A stretch of DNA of 64,000 nt from an uncultured Bacilli bacterium (GCA_934085825.1 CAKOHR010000002.1:120090-184089); one strand, 5' to 3'; counted from the first letter of the stretch, positions 53,031-62,593 are shown. Notes: generated from the letters alone by a model not told the origin. Program-made: numbers and translations.

Positions 53031-53504
53031 CTACTTTCCATAACTTATTGTGTCAGTTGTACTTCGGTTAATTGTAACTTGTTTTACTGACCAAATAATT
53101 GCAAACATAACAAGTAAAAATATAAATACATAAATCGTAACATATACCCATCTATTATATTTTTTAGCTTGTTTTGTATATGGAGATGCTACAGCATCTT
53201 CTTTTTTTTCTTCTTTAATTTTAAGTTCTATTGTCTTTTCAATTTCCTTAATAGGTATCTTAGAGGTATATTCAAACATATACTCATTAAATTCATCTAT
53301 TAATTCTTGTTCATCTAAACCTAAATATTTAGCATAACTTGATATATATTCTTTAAGTTCAAATATATCTTTAAATGCTCCGGTTCTTCCGTCCTCAATA
53401 TTTTCTAGTATTTCTACTTTTATATTAAGATCTTTGCTTGCTTCATTTAAACTTACACCTGATGACTCCCTTGCATACTGAAGCTCCTCACCAATTTCGT
53501 TCAA
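53031..53504 (-). CDS. rodZ: RodZ-like helix-turn-helix membrane protein
   Basis: The 157-residue protein has an N-terminal HTH (about 5-65: GEELQYARESSGVSLNEASKDLNIKVEILENIEDG, then YAKYLGLDEQELI), a basic stretch, and one membrane helix (about 125-145). RodZ links MreB to the membrane and supports rod-shape growth. The outer domain is nearly missing, only about 12 residues, shorter than Bacillus RodZ (YmfM). Position before pgsA matches Bacillus. Confidence 0.85.
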   Translation of the reverse strand: MNEIGEELQYARESSGVSLNEASKDLNIKVEILENIEDGRTGAFKDIFELKEYISSYAKYLGLDEQELIDEFNEYMFEYTSKIPIKEIEKTIELKIKEEKKEDAVASPYTKQAKKYNRWVYVTIYVFIFLLVMFAIIWSVKQVTINRSTTDTISYGK

Positions 53505-53538
53505 AACTTTTTCACTCCTTTTTTAATCCAAAAATAAA

Positions 53539-53886
53539 AATAATCTGAATAAGCCATGTTTTGTTCTTCATAAAGAAGAGGCAAATATTTATCTTACATC
53601 TCTGCATCTAAAGTAAATTCAGTTTTTTACTTTAAACTCCCCTACCATAATTTGGGTTTCTCGCTTGCGGGGTTTACCACGTTCCACCTACAAAGTTTCC
53701 CTTGTAGCTCGTCTCTTTGGCACTTTTATATCTAATAAAACCATTTAAGGTCCCCTCGAAGCCGTTAACTTGCGTTACCTTAGGTTATTTTTTCCCTAAG
53801 CACAAACACTACAGACATCGCAGTCTGTGCGAGCATGGACTTTCCTCTACATAACTATCTTATGCAGCATTTGCCACTAGATTATT
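53539..53886 (-). ncRNA. rnpB: RNase P RNA, Bacillus (B) type
   Basis: The catalytic RNA of RNase P, which trims 5' ends of tRNA precursors. On the minus strand the universal blocks are present: GAGGAAAGTCCATGCTCGC near the 5' end, GTGGAACGTGGTAAACCCC, CGAGAAACCCAAATTATGGT, and ACAAAACATGGCTTA near the 3' end. P1 can be drawn between 53886-53879 and 53546-53539, eight base pairs, followed by a T-rich terminator. The 5' arm of P1 overlaps the gpsB stop codon. B-type structure and the gpsB-rnpB adjacency match Bacillus. Confidence 0.93.
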
Positions 53887-54217
53887 CATTATTTCCATAA
53901 ACTACTTTTTCAAGTTGACTAATTCTTTTTAGTAAATCAACATTATTTAGTCCCCGTGAAGGCACTTCATTATTAGAACTTGCTACTTCTTGGAGTCTTC
54001 TTATTTCTTGTTTTAATTTAATATTATCATCGGTTAAATCTTTTACGTCTTTTTCTAACTTTCTAATAATATTTGCATACTCCGTATAATCACGGATAAC
54101 CATATCCAAAAACTTATCAACTTCTTGAGGTCGATATCCCCTGGCATCAATTTTAAACTCTTTCTCAAGTATTTCTTGAGGAGTTAAATATAATCGATCG
54201 TTATACAAAAATATCAC
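53882..54217 (-). CDS. gpsB: GpsB, DivIVA-domain cell-cycle protein
   Basis: GpsB couples class A PBPs to the division site. The 111-residue protein has the DivIVA-type N-terminal domain: LTPQEILEKEFKIDARGYRPQEVDKFLDMVIRDY, then a coiled coil (about 45-75) and a C-terminal helix (NVDLLKRISQLEKVVYG) as in GpsB trimers. A PBP1A-type gene lies 850 bases away (55059), its likely partner. rnpB follows immediately. Confidence 0.92.
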   Translation of the reverse strand: MIFLYNDRLYLTPQEILEKEFKIDARGYRPQEVDKFLDMVIRDYTEYANIIRKLEKDVKDLTDDNIKLKQEIRRLQEVASSNNEVPSRGLNNVDLLKRISQLEKVVYGNNE

Positions 54218-54252
54218 CTACTAACAAAAAAATTATATCTTAAATTTTCATT

Positions 54253-54363
54253 TTAGTCAATATTATCATCACTACTAATTTCTTCCACTTCTAAAATTGG
54301 AACGTTAAGAGTTACAAAATCAAGCTTTTCCATCATTATATTAATATAGTATTCTAAACGCAT
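54253..54363 (-). CDS. 36-residue acidic small protein (tentative)
   Basis: From ATG 54363 a 36-codon frame runs to TAA at 54253. The peptide starts MRLEYYINIMMEKLDF and ends in an acidic tail (EVEEISSDDNID). A weak GGTGAT site lies seven bases upstream. It is in the same orientation as gpsB, 35 bases upstream of it, and may be a leader gene or chance frame. Nothing else is seen in 54218-54513. Confidence 0.4.
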   Translation of the reverse strand: MRLEYYINIMMEKLDFVTLNVPILEVEEISSDDNID

Positions 54364-54516
54364 TTTTATCACCATCTCTATCATATAGCATATTTACTTT
54401 TTTTTCATTACTTTCGACAAAACATGTCAAAACTTTTAAATGTCTACTTTTGACAAACTTACATTGATGTCTATTAAATTTTTTTATAATATGTTATAAT
54501 ACTTAAAGGTGATTTG

Positions 54517-55062
54517 ATGTTATATCCTGGAGGCACTAAAAAAGTATATAAAAAGGAAATTTCATATAAAAATCGTGGAATGGATCTTGAATATTTGATA
54601 GAACAAGCTAATATTTACTATAGAGAAAATGATATTGCATACATTTATAAAAAGCCTACACCTATTAGGGTAGTTAAAACTAATTATTCTAATCAAGGTA
54701 AAAGAATTACTGATGCTTTTTATGAAATGCCATCAACACTCGATTTTAATGGAATTTATAAGGGAAAATATATTGAGTTTGATGCTAAAGATACAAATAA
54801 TAAGACAGCGTTTCCACTAAGTAATGTTCATGAACACCAAATAAAACATATTAGAAATATATATAATCATGGAGGCATAGTTTTTCTAATAATACGTATG
54901 AATGATAAATATTATATATTAATGGGAAAAGAATTTATTGAATTCATTGATGCAAATACGAGAAAAAGTATTCCATATGAATATATAAAAAGTCATGGCA
55001 TAGAAATAACCATGAAACTTAAAGGTTTAGATTATTTAAGTAAGATAGGAGACATAATATGA
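54517..55062 (+). CDS. recU: Holliday junction resolvase RecU
   Basis: RecU resolves Holliday junctions in recombinational repair in Firmicutes. The 181-residue protein (ATG 54517 preceded by AAAGGTGA) has YKNRGMDLEYLIEQAN, KKPTPIRVVK, and the nuclease core ISEF-like segment DFNGIYKGKYIEFDAKDTNNKTAFPL with the D-x(n)-E-x-D/K catalytic pattern, then HEHQIKHIRNIYNHGGIVF. It overlaps the PBP gene by four bases, the typical recU-ponA pair. Confidence 0.95.
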   Translation: MLYPGGTKKVYKKEISYKNRGMDLEYLIEQANIYYRENDIAYIYKKPTPIRVVKTNYSNQGKRITDAFYEMPSTLDFNGIYKGKYIEFDAKDTNNKTAFPLSNVHEHQIKHIRNIYNHGGIVFLIIRMNDKYYILMGKEFIEFIDANTRKSIPYEYIKSHGIEITMKLKGLDYLSKIGDII

Positions 55063-57629
55063 AAAAGTTAAAATTTAAAAAAATTAATTTAAAAAAGAAA
55101 GATAGTAATGGTAAAGTAAACGTTAAAGAAACAGTTTTGTCTATTTTATTAATCGGGGGTATAGCAATTATATCAATAATGCTCATATTTGCTTTATTTA
55201 TTATAATTACTTCACCAGATTTTGATAAAGAAAAGTTATATTCTAAAGAATCAAGTGTTCTTTATTATAAAGATGGAACAACAGAACTAGCTAGACTTGG
55301 ACAATATGATAGAGTTTTAGTAAATTATGATCAAATACCTGAAGTATTAGTTGATGCTATAGTGGCTACAGAAGATTCAAGATTTTTTCAACATAGTGGT
55401 TTAGATGTTGCACGTTTTGCTAAGGCATCTGTTGGTCAACTTCTAGGTAATGACTGGGCTGGTGGGGCTTCAACACTTACAATGCAAGTTGTTAAACAAA
55501 CATATTCAAATAAAGCTACTCATGGTATAAAAGGTATTATTAGAAAATTTCAAGATATTTATATGGCGGTATTTAAACTAGAAAGTAGTTATACTAAGGA
55601 AGAAATTATTGAATTTTATGTTAATAGTCAATGGTTTGGATCAACAGGATCTTTAAATAATTCAGGATTTGCAGGTGTTGAACAAGCTTGTCAAAATTTC
55701 TTTGGTAAGTCTGTTTCAGATATATCACTCGCTGAAGCTTCAATTATTGCAGGAATGTTTCAAAATCCAAATTACTATAATCCTTATACAAAAACAAATA
55801 ATTTAAGAAAACGTCAAAATACGGTTTTAACCCTTATGGTAAACCATGGTTATATCACTGAAGAAGAAAAGGAAGCAGTTCTTGCTATTCCAATTGAATC
55901 ACTTTTAATAAAAAAAGAAAATCAAGCAAGTAGTGAAAACAGAGCTTCAATAGATTACATTATTAATGAAGTAGAAAGTGATACTGGATATGATTTACGT
56001 GAAGTACCTATGAAAATTGTCACTACAATAGATAAAAATGTTCAAGATGTTTTAAATCAACTTGAAAAAGGAGAAATTTATGAGTTTCCAAATGAATACA
56101 TGCAAGAAGGTATTGCAATTACTGATATGGAAACAGGAGGATTAACAGCAATATCTGGTGGTAGAAATTATGGTGCTAGAGGTACAAATAGAGCTACTAC
56201 TAAAAGACAACCAGGATCAACTGCTAAAATACTTTTTGATTACGGTCCTTACATTGAATATCTTAATGGTTCCCCTGCTACTTTATTCCTAGATGAAGAA
56301 ACAACTTATTCAAATGGAACACCAATAAAAAATGCCGATGGTAAATATAACGGACTAATGACAATGCGTGATGCTCTAGCAGCTTCAAGAAACATTCCAG
56401 CATTAAGAGCTTTTCAGGCTGTATATAAAGAAAATCCTGACTATATTAAAAACTTTGTTAAAAATTTAGGAATTGATTATGGCGATGAATTATATGAATC
56501 TGCTGCAATTGGTGGTTTTGATGGTGTTAGTCCAGTACAAATGTCAGCTGCTTATGCCGCTTTTGGTCGTGGTGGGTATTATATTAAACCTTATTCTTAT
56601 TCCGAAGTAACAATTTTAGATACTGGTAAAGTAATAACTAAGAAAAATGAAAAAGTTAAAGTTATGAGTGAAGAAACGGCATATATGATAACTGATATAC
56701 TTATTACAGCTGCCCAAAGAGGTGTTGGCGGAGTTACAGTTAGTGGTACTCAAATAGCAGCTAAGTCTGGGACAACAAACTTAGATAAAGCAACTACAGA
56801 AAAACTTGGTATTCCAGCATCTGCAACTAGAGATGCATGGAATATTACCTACTCTCCAGAATATGCAATTGCTTTATGGGTTGGTTATGATGTTAATAAT
56901 TCTGATCACTATTTAAACGCTACAATTGGTGGTAGAGTAAGAAATGCTGTTATGAAGGCAGTTGGTTCTAAAGTTTATAATAAAAATAAAACGTTTTCCA
57001 AACCCAGTGGGATCATACAAGTAGAAGTTGAAAGAGAAACTATTCCTACTGCTCTACCTTCTGATTATACTCCATCAAACTTAAGAATGATAGAAATATT
57101 TAAGGAAGGTACAGAACCTACTGAAAATTCATCAAGATTTGAAAAATTAAGTGCTCCTACTAATGGTTCAGGAACAAATGATGGTGCACAAATTAAATTA
57201 AAATGGAATGGTATAGCTACTCCTGATGCTGTAAATACAAGTTACTTACAAGAATATTTCAATAAATATTTTGATAGATCTGCAAGTAGATATTATGAGA
57301 TAAGGGTTGCTTATAATAATAATTATGTTGGATCACTTGGATATAATATTTATGAACAAAATTCTGATGGAAGTCTTACTTATTTAGGACGTACTGGTGA
57401 TACAAGTTATAGTGTACCTAATCCATCTAAAGGAAATGTTACTTATGTAATCAAATCTGCTTATTCATTATTTTCAGCTAATATGAGTGATGGATTGCAA
57501 ATAAAAGTAAATACAGGTATGGATTCAAATGTTGAAAATATTATAAAACCTGGTCAAGATGATAGTAATAATAGTAGTAACAATACTAATAATGATAATT
57601 CTTCAAATAATGACTTTGATTTAGAATAA
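55059..57629 (+). CDS. ponA: Class A penicillin-binding protein (PBP1A)
   Basis: A bifunctional peptidoglycan synthase of 856 residues. Cytoplasmic tail and one membrane helix (about 28-52); GT51 domain with the catalytic Glu105 in VATEDSRFFQHSGLD and GGASTLTMQVVKQTY; transpeptidase domain with STAK (S387, K390), SRN (443-445) and KSGT (569-572). The region about 715-835 looks like a fibronectin-III-type module, and the last 20 residues are a Ser/Asn/Asp-rich tail. It is coupled to recU as in Bacillus. Confidence 0.94.
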   Translation: MKKLKFKKINLKKKDSNGKVNVKETVLSILLIGGIAIISIMLIFALFIIITSPDFDKEKLYSKESSVLYYKDGTTELARLGQYDRVLVNYDQIPEVLVDAIVATEDSRFFQHSGLDVARFAKASVGQLLGNDWAGGASTLTMQVVKQTYSNKATHGIKGIIRKFQDIYMAVFKLESSYTKEEIIEFYVNSQWFGSTGSLNNSGFAGVEQACQNFFGKSVSDISLAEASIIAGMFQNPNYYNPYTKTNNLRKRQNTVLTLMVNHGYITEEEKEAVLAIPIESLLIKKENQASSENRASIDYIINEVESDTGYDLREVPMKIVTTIDKNVQDVLNQLEKGEIYEFPNEYMQEGIAITDMETGGLTAISGGRNYGARGTNRATTKRQPGSTAKILFDYGPYIEYLNGSPATLFLDEETTYSNGTPIKNADGKYNGLMTMRDALAASRNIPALRAFQAVYKENPDYIKNFVKNLGIDYGDELYESAAIGGFDGVSPVQMSAAYAAFGRGGYYIKPYSYSEVTILDTGKVITKKNEKVKVMSEETAYMITDILITAAQRGVGGVTVSGTQIAAKSGTTNLDKATTEKLGIPASATRDAWNITYSPEYAIALWVGYDVNNSDHYLNATIGGRVRNAVMKAVGSKVYNKNKTFSKPSGIIQVEVERETIPTALPSDYTPSNLRMIEIFKEGTEPTENSSRFEKLSAPTNGSGTNDGAQIKLKWNGIATPDAVNTSYLQEYFNKYFDRSASRYYEIRVAYNNNYVGSLGYNIYEQNSDGSLTYLGRTGDTSYSVPNPSKGNVTYVIKSAYSLFSANMSDGLQIKVNTGMDSNVENIIKPGQDDSNNSSNNTNNDNSSNNDFDLE

Positions 57630-57642
57630 AAAATACAGTTTT

Positions 57643-57674
57643 AAAAAGTGCTACCGTATGGTAACACTTTTTTA
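57643..57674 (+). terminator. Terminator after the PBP1A gene
   Basis: A 13-bp stem (57643-57655 with 57660-57672, one mismatch) closed by GTAT and ending in T's. Its sequence (AGTG.TACC / GGTAACACT) resembles the hairpin in the IS605-like repeats nearby. Confidence 0.8.
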
Positions 57675-57854
57675 TATACTAGAAAATTTAGCCTAATTTT
57701 GCAAAAACAAATATTGATATGTGGCCGAACATATTATATATAAACTTGCAAATAGAATGTTAAAAGAAAGTGATGTTGTATAGAAAAAAAGTAATTAATA
57801 TAAATAAATATTATCTAAATAGTCAAGTTTGCAATTGATATGGAATGGTTCATG
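57675..57854. other. Gene-free stretch between PBP1A and nth
   Basis: AT-rich sequence with no frame of note and no ribosome site. It lies directly upstream of IS605-like copy B and may be eroded mobile-element sequence; I see no remaining protein motif. Confidence 0.4.
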
Positions 57855-57947
57855 AGTTGGTCTGCTTGAGAAACTTTAGGATTCTGTGAAACAGAAAAGT
57901 GTTACCGTGAAGTAACACTGCTACTTGAACTTCGTTAGAAATTTAAG
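57855..57947 (+). repeat. Solo IS200/IS605-like 3' end, copy B
   Basis: Matches copy A (37093-37185, opposite strand) at about 85% by eye: Trp-Ser-Ala-stop codons, ATTCTGTGAAACAGAA hairpin, GTGTTAC/GTAACAC hairpin, and a terminal hairpin CTTGAACTTCGTTAGAAATT with partner. The right end overlaps the last codons of nth: its residues Asn-Leu-Asn-Phe-stop are read from the repeat, so the insertion supplied the gene's present end. Confidence 0.65.
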
Positions 57948-58561
57948 TTTTGTTCTAAGCGCTTATATTTACACTTAAATGGACAGTTTTCACACAATGG
58001 ATTTTTACTCTTACAAGTGTACCTGCCAAATAATACTAGTTGATGATGAACTCTACTCCATTTATCTTTTGGAAAAAAGTTCATTAAATCTTGTTCTATT
58101 TTTAATACATCTTCATGCTTAGTAAGTTCTAATCTTTTTGAAACCCTAGCTACGTGGGTATCAACAGCAATGGCTGGGACATTATAAATGTTTGATAAAA
58201 CCACATTACAAGTCTTTCTCCCCACTCCAGGTAAACTTTCTAAATACTCCCTGTTATTGGGAACTTTTCCATTAAAGTCATTTACTAGTCTTATTGCAAT
58301 TTCTATTATATATTCTGCTTTTCTTTTAAAAGTTCCAACGGGATATATTATTTGTTCTATATCTTTTACATTTGCTTTTGCAAGAGAAAATATATCATAT
58401 TTGGAAAACAAAACTTTTGTTACAGAATTTACTCTTTTATCTGTAGATTGAGCAGCTAAAACTGTGGCAATTAGTAATTCATAATCCTTATCATATTCTA
58501 ACTCACAAACTGGATTTGGAACTACTTCATCTAATTTTTTTAATACTTCATTACTTTTCAT
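57935..58561 (-). CDS. nth: Endonuclease III
   Basis: Nth removes oxidised pyrimidines and cuts the abasic site. The 208-residue protein has the helix-hairpin-helix SLPGVGRKTCNVVLSN with the catalytic Lys, the catalytic Asp in AVDTHVARVSKRL, and a C-terminal iron-sulphur loop C-x6-C-x2-C-x3-C (CKSKNPLCENCPFKC). The last spacing is normally five residues, so cluster binding may differ. It overlaps dnaD by 11 bases (dnaD-nth as in Bacillus). Its final residues come from an IS605-like repeat. Confidence 0.94.
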   Translation of the reverse strand: MKSNEVLKKLDEVVPNPVCELEYDKDYELLIATVLAAQSTDKRVNSVTKVLFSKYDIFSLAKANVKDIEQIIYPVGTFKRKAEYIIEIAIRLVNDFNGKVPNNREYLESLPGVGRKTCNVVLSNIYNVPAIAVDTHVARVSKRLELTKHEDVLKIEQDLMNFFPKDKWSRVHHQLVLFGRYTCKSKNPLCENCPFKCKYKRLEQNLNF

Positions 58562-59183
58562 TTAACCAATCAAAATTCATTACACTAGCTTCATAAAGAG
58601 GTGTTTCTGGTTCTTTTTCCATAACCTTTCTAATATCACTTGGTGCTTTTATTCCTTTCCTATTCCATTCATATAATACTTTATCTACGTATCTTAATGT
58701 GAGTGCTCCATTATAAACAGCTTCTTTTAAAGCTGCTTCAATTAGTTCTTCACTGAAGCCACTTTCTATCCAAGCATTGATGATTTCAAAATCAGTATTT
58801 GATAATGTTCTACCAAAGTTTTTTTCAAACGCTTCATAAATATCCGTTTTTGTTTCTTCTTTTTCTTTTGTTCTATATTCACTTTTTATTTCATTATAAA
58901 AATTGTCTAAGGATACAGTTTCTCTAATTTTGCCAAATCCATCCTTTTCAGCTTTGACATTGATCATTTTTTTTGCCATAAGTGATCCATATGCATTTAA
59001 AACTTCTTCTTCTTTCATGCACAAGGTTTTAGCAACTACTTTAATATCAAATACCAAATCATATGAATTATCAAAATATAAAAGAAGTAAGAATTCGTTT
59101 AAAGATAATTTTAACTTTAAGGCTTCTTTAATAAAAATACTTTCTACCACTAGTTTTTTATTATCTTTAAACATATTTCTCAC
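58551..59183 (-). CDS. dnaD: DnaD-family replication initiation protein
   Basis: DnaD helps load the helicase at oriC and at restart sites. The 210-residue protein has an N-terminal winged-helix (about 15-95, LKLSLNEFLLLLYFDNSYDL...CMKEEEVLNAYGSLMAKKMI) and the DnaD/DnaB2 domain (about 113-195: YEAFEKNFGRTLSNTDFEIINAWIESGFSEELI, ALKEAVYNGALTLRYVDKVLYEWNRKG). Overlaps cca by four and nth by 11 bases. Confidence 0.93.
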   Translation of the reverse strand: MRNMFKDNKKLVVESIFIKEALKLKLSLNEFLLLLYFDNSYDLVFDIKVVAKTLCMKEEEVLNAYGSLMAKKMINVKAEKDGFGKIRETVSLDNFYNEIKSEYRTKEKEETKTDIYEAFEKNFGRTLSNTDFEIINAWIESGFSEELIEAALKEAVYNGALTLRYVDKVLYEWNRKGIKAPSDIRKVMEKEPETPLYEASVMNFDWLNEK

Positions 59184-60244
59184 TTCCTTTTCTCTAAATA
59201 TTTTAATATTTCAGTTTTTTTATTATTTAGTTTTTTTGTTAATATTTGTTTTTCTAATTCTTCATAAATTTCACCAACTTTTTTACATGGTCCGTATAAA
59301 TTTATGATATCTTTAGATTCTATATTAATATCATGTCTTGATTTAATAGTTAATTTATTATACTTATTACTTATTTTTTGCGGACTTATATTTAATATCT
59401 TACCCGCTATAGTACATATATATAAGCCATAATTATATAATATTATATTATCTATTTTTCCAAGGGACAAAACCTCAGCAATCTTAATTATATTCCCTTT
59501 TTCAATATTTGTAAATGGGATATTGGAAACTTTTATTTGAGCCCACATTCCTAAGGGATCATCAACATAATTTATTTCATTATATTCAATATTTAAAATA
59601 TCTGCTATGCCAGTATCTTTCATTATTTTGAGAGCTTTATTAAAGTTTTTACACAATAATATTTTTTCAAATTCACTTTTAATCCTTTCTTTGGAAAGTT
59701 TATTTACTAAATAATTATACTCTTTTATCTTTTGATATAATTTTTCTTCTATATCAAAGTCAAGAACACAAGCAAAACGTATAGCTCTCATTATTCGAAG
59801 AGGATCTTCTTTTAATTTAGTATCTATATCCCCGATCATGCGAATTAATCTATTATTTAAATCTTCGCATCCATTTAATGGGTCAATAATTCTACCATTT
59901 TTGTCCATACAAATGGCATTAATAGTAAAATCTCTTCTTAATAAATCTTCTTCTAAATTATCGATGTAAATAACTGTATTAGGATGACGATTAATATAAT
60001 TTAAGTCTTTTCTAAAAGTTGTAACATCAATATTTAAATTGTCTAATTTAATGTTAACACTTCCGTAGTTGCTTTTACTACTATTAAATATGTTGTGTAT
60101 GTCTTTTGGAAGTGCATTAGTGGCTATGTCTACATCATATGAAGTGGTTCCTAGTAAATAGTCACGTACAAAGCCTCCGACTAAATATGCTTGGTATCCT
60201 TCATTTTCAATTGTTTCAAGAATTTTTTTTATATTTTTTTCCAT
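59180..60244 (-). CDS. cca: CCA tRNA nucleotidyltransferase (class II)
   Basis: Adds or repairs the 3' CCA of tRNAs. The 354-residue protein has AYLVGGFVRDYLLG, SYDVDIATNA (catalytic Asp pair), EEDLLRRDFTINAICMD, DPLNGCEDLNNRLIR, and DPLRIMRAIRFACVLDF; the C-terminal part is helical and has no HD motif. tRNA-Arg(CCG) here already encodes CCA, so repair may be the main need for that one. It leads the cca-dnaD-nth operon. Confidence 0.92.
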   Translation of the reverse strand: MEKNIKKILETIENEGYQAYLVGGFVRDYLLGTTSYDVDIATNALPKDIHNIFNSSKSNYGSVNIKLDNLNIDVTTFRKDLNYINRHPNTVIYIDNLEEDLLRRDFTINAICMDKNGRIIDPLNGCEDLNNRLIRMIGDIDTKLKEDPLRIMRAIRFACVLDFDIEEKLYQKIKEYNYLVNKLSKERIKSEFEKILLCKNFNKALKIMKDTGIADILNIEYNEINYVDDPLGMWAQIKVSNIPFTNIEKGNIIKIAEVLSLGKIDNIILYNYGLYICTIAGKILNISPQKISNKYNKLTIKSRHDINIESKDIINLYGPCKKVGEIYEELEKQILTKKLNNKKTEILKYLEKRK

Positions 60245-60280
60245 TTATTTTTTCCCCATTTAATTATATCAAAATTTGTG

Positions 60281-60308
60281 AAAAAAAACACTCTTTTTGT
60301 GAGTGTTT
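60281..60308 (-). terminator. Terminator after the surface-protein gene
   Basis: On the minus strand AAACACTC, seven-base loop, GAGTGTTT, then T's (plus-strand 60308-60281). It separates the surface gene from cca. Confidence 0.85.
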
Positions 60309-60362
60309 GACTCTATCTTTTAACATTTTATACAAAATGCTCTATATTTTCTTTTTAATAAG

Positions 60363-61928
60363 TTATTCTATAATATATGGATTTTGTTTGGTTCCGTTTC
60401 CACTTAGCAATTTAATATCTTGGGCATAAAAAGTAGGTCTTATTGCTAATGATGATAGTGAATTCGTACTTTCTTGGCAGCTATATCCCGCTCTAATGCT
60501 TCCATCATTACTAATATATCCTGTCTGCAGTGTAACATTTGTTGCTTGACTATTTAAATATTCTGGAATACCTCTGAAAATCCAGCTATTTAAGCCTTCT
60601 ATATTATTGCTATTTGTTAACCAAAAATCTTTTGAAAAAGAAAACATGTATTCATTTGAATTAAGTATGCCTATTTTTTCATCATAATGAGTATCAGGAG
60701 AGGAAGAACCATATTCGTATATGTATGCCTGTTTAGATCCGTTAAAAGGAATATGGCCTACATAATATTTAAACCTGTTTTGAATTATTTTACTTTTTAT
60801 ATTGTTAGTTAAACTACTTAGATAATTTTTGTTTAAGTTATCATTAATTAACGAACTATCACCTAACATTGTTTCATCACAACCTCGATCTGGAACATAA
60901 AAAATTGCTCTATAATTGCTAAGCATAGCTACGGTACTGCTGGCTGATGCTTCCCAAGAAAATTTTGGGATAGTTTCTAGCGTTCCATCATAATTAGGAT
61001 AGTCACTTTTACTGAATGTACCATCATTATTATCTTTACCTACTTCATCAGTTGTGACATATTCATATTTTAATAATTTAACTTTTGTATTTTCGTATAC
61101 TCCCACTATTCTATAGAGATTTTTTTCATCATTACAATCACTACCATCAAAACATACAAAATTATTTACATCATTATTTGTACCAGAATATCTGTAAGAA
61201 TTATCTTCTGCGTCAATTACATTTCCATCACTATCTTTAATACTACCATCATGATAATAAATATTATTATTTCCTTGTGTACCCGCATATAATGATTTTA
61301 CATAATCTGCTAAATATACTTCTTTTTCTCTTTCATATGATTTAATTGCTACCCCTGCTGCAAATGTTGTACTTTGATATTCAGTTACATTTTCATCTAC
61401 AAAAAGATACAAATCGTATGTTACTGAACCTTTGTATGGAACATTATTATTATATATTTTATAAATATTACCATAAGCTCCACCTAAACCTGTATTAAGT
61501 TCTGTTTTTTCAGCATCACTAAATTCACTTACTGCATCAAGAGTACTTTCTAATGTTCCTTCTGCTAAAGCTTCTTTTGAATCTTTTTCTGTTATAATAT
61601 AATGAATATTTGATGCAGGCAAAGTATTTGTACTTAATGTTGCTAAATAAAGATTAAATCCTACGTAAGTATCACAATAACTAGTAACTGTAAAAGTATA
61701 TGGCGTTGTTTGCAGACCTTTGTTTCTACTCATAGGATAACTATTACTTAATGTTATAGAATTACTTCCTTCAAGTTTTATTTTGGCACAACTTGATAAA
61801 CTAACTTCAGTTATGTTACCACCTTGTTTAATAGGTTTCATAAAGGCTGTTGTTATACCTACGGAAAGTACCACCACGATTAAAACTGCGATGATACTTA
61901 ATAGAATAATTTTTGTTTTTTTACTCAT
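60363..61928 (-). CDS. Surface protein paralogue with lectin/FGE-like C-terminal domain
   Basis: A 521-residue protein with an N-terminal membrane helix (about 7-27), an N-terminal beta domain (about 35-210), and a large C-terminal domain starting LYAGTQGNNNIYYHDGS, very like the one at 19184-20758 (AEDNSYRYSG, LYRIVGVYENTKVKLLKYEY). It ends AIRPTFYAQ and SGNGTKQNP. Unlike that protein, base composition is AT-rich to the stop, so there is no cassette at its 3' end. It gives an internal control for the island seen in the other gene. Confidence 0.8.
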   Translation of the reverse strand: MSKKTKIILLSIIAVLIVVVLSVGITTAFMKPIKQGGNITEVSLSSCAKIKLEGSNSITLSNSYPMSRNKGLQTTPYTFTVTSYCDTYVGFNLYLATLSTNTLPASNIHYIITEKDSKEALAEGTLESTLDAVSEFSDAEKTELNTGLGGAYGNIYKIYNNNVPYKGSVTYDLYLFVDENVTEYQSTTFAAGVAIKSYEREKEVYLADYVKSLYAGTQGNNNIYYHDGSIKDSDGNVIDAEDNSYRYSGTNNDVNNFVCFDGSDCNDEKNLYRIVGVYENTKVKLLKYEYVTTDEVGKDNNDGTFSKSDYPNYDGTLETIPKFSWEASASSTVAMLSNYRAIFYVPDRGCDETMLGDSSLINDNLNKNYLSSLTNNIKSKIIQNRFKYYVGHIPFNGSKQAYIYEYGSSSPDTHYDEKIGILNSNEYMFSFSKDFWLTNSNNIEGLNSWIFRGIPEYLNSQATNVTLQTGYISNDGSIRAGYSCQESTNSLSSLAIRPTFYAQDIKLLSGNGTKQNPYIIE

Positions 61929-62107
61929 AAGAAAAATCTCCTTTACTCTATATTTAAATTATATAAGAAAAATTAAATTTCTTCAAGTGTTTACAATAGT
62001 AAATTTATCTTAATCACAAATTTCAACAAGATTACTATGTAATTCAATATTGTAATATTAGACCCACTATCTTCATATAGTTAAGTAACTTTAGATGGAG
62101 GAATATT

Positions 62108-62593
62108 ATGATAAACAAACAAAATTTGTGGTTCGTTACTTTATTTTCCTTGATATTAGTTCTTGGAATTTATTATGTAACTATGGGTGATGAAACTCTG
62201 AGTGTGTTAGCTGGAGAAAATGATGTTAGTAAGGATGTAAGTGTTAAAGAATCCGATGTTATCGTGGCATTACAAGTAGATAGAGATGAAGCGGTTTTGA
62301 AAGAAATGAATGAATATCAAAGTATTTTATTAGATGATACCGCAACAATTGAAGAGAAAAATGATGCTTATAATGCTCTTCAAGTATTAAGTAATTCTAA
62401 AAGTGAATGTGAAAAGATTAAAAAAATAATTACGGAAAAATTTAAATTTGATAACTTCGTCAAAATAGATGGAGATTCAATAAGTATAACTATCGCTGGT
62501 AAAGATCATAATAAAGAAATTGCTAATAATATTATCAGAGAAGTTCAAAGCTTATATGATAAACAAAAGTATATAACTGTAAAATTTGAATAA
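62108..62593 (+). CDS. SpoIIIAH-like protein
   Basis: The 161-residue protein has one membrane helix (about 8-26) and an outside domain of the SpoIIIAH/YscJ-like ring type: long helix with REV-like DEAVLKEMNEYQSILLDDTATIEEKNDAY, then SKSECEKIKKIITEKFKFDNFVKIDGDSISITIAG. In sporulators SpoIIIAH sits in the mother-cell membrane and binds SpoIIQ to form the feeding channel to the forespore. The other spoIIIA genes are not next to it. A GGAGG site is seven bases upstream. Confidence 0.82.
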   Translation: MINKQNLWFVTLFSLILVLGIYYVTMGDETLSVLAGENDVSKDVSVKESDVIVALQVDRDEAVLKEMNEYQSILLDDTATIEEKNDAYNALQVLSNSKSECEKIKKIITEKFKFDNFVKIDGDSISITIAGKDHNKEIANNIIREVQSLYDKQKYITVKFE

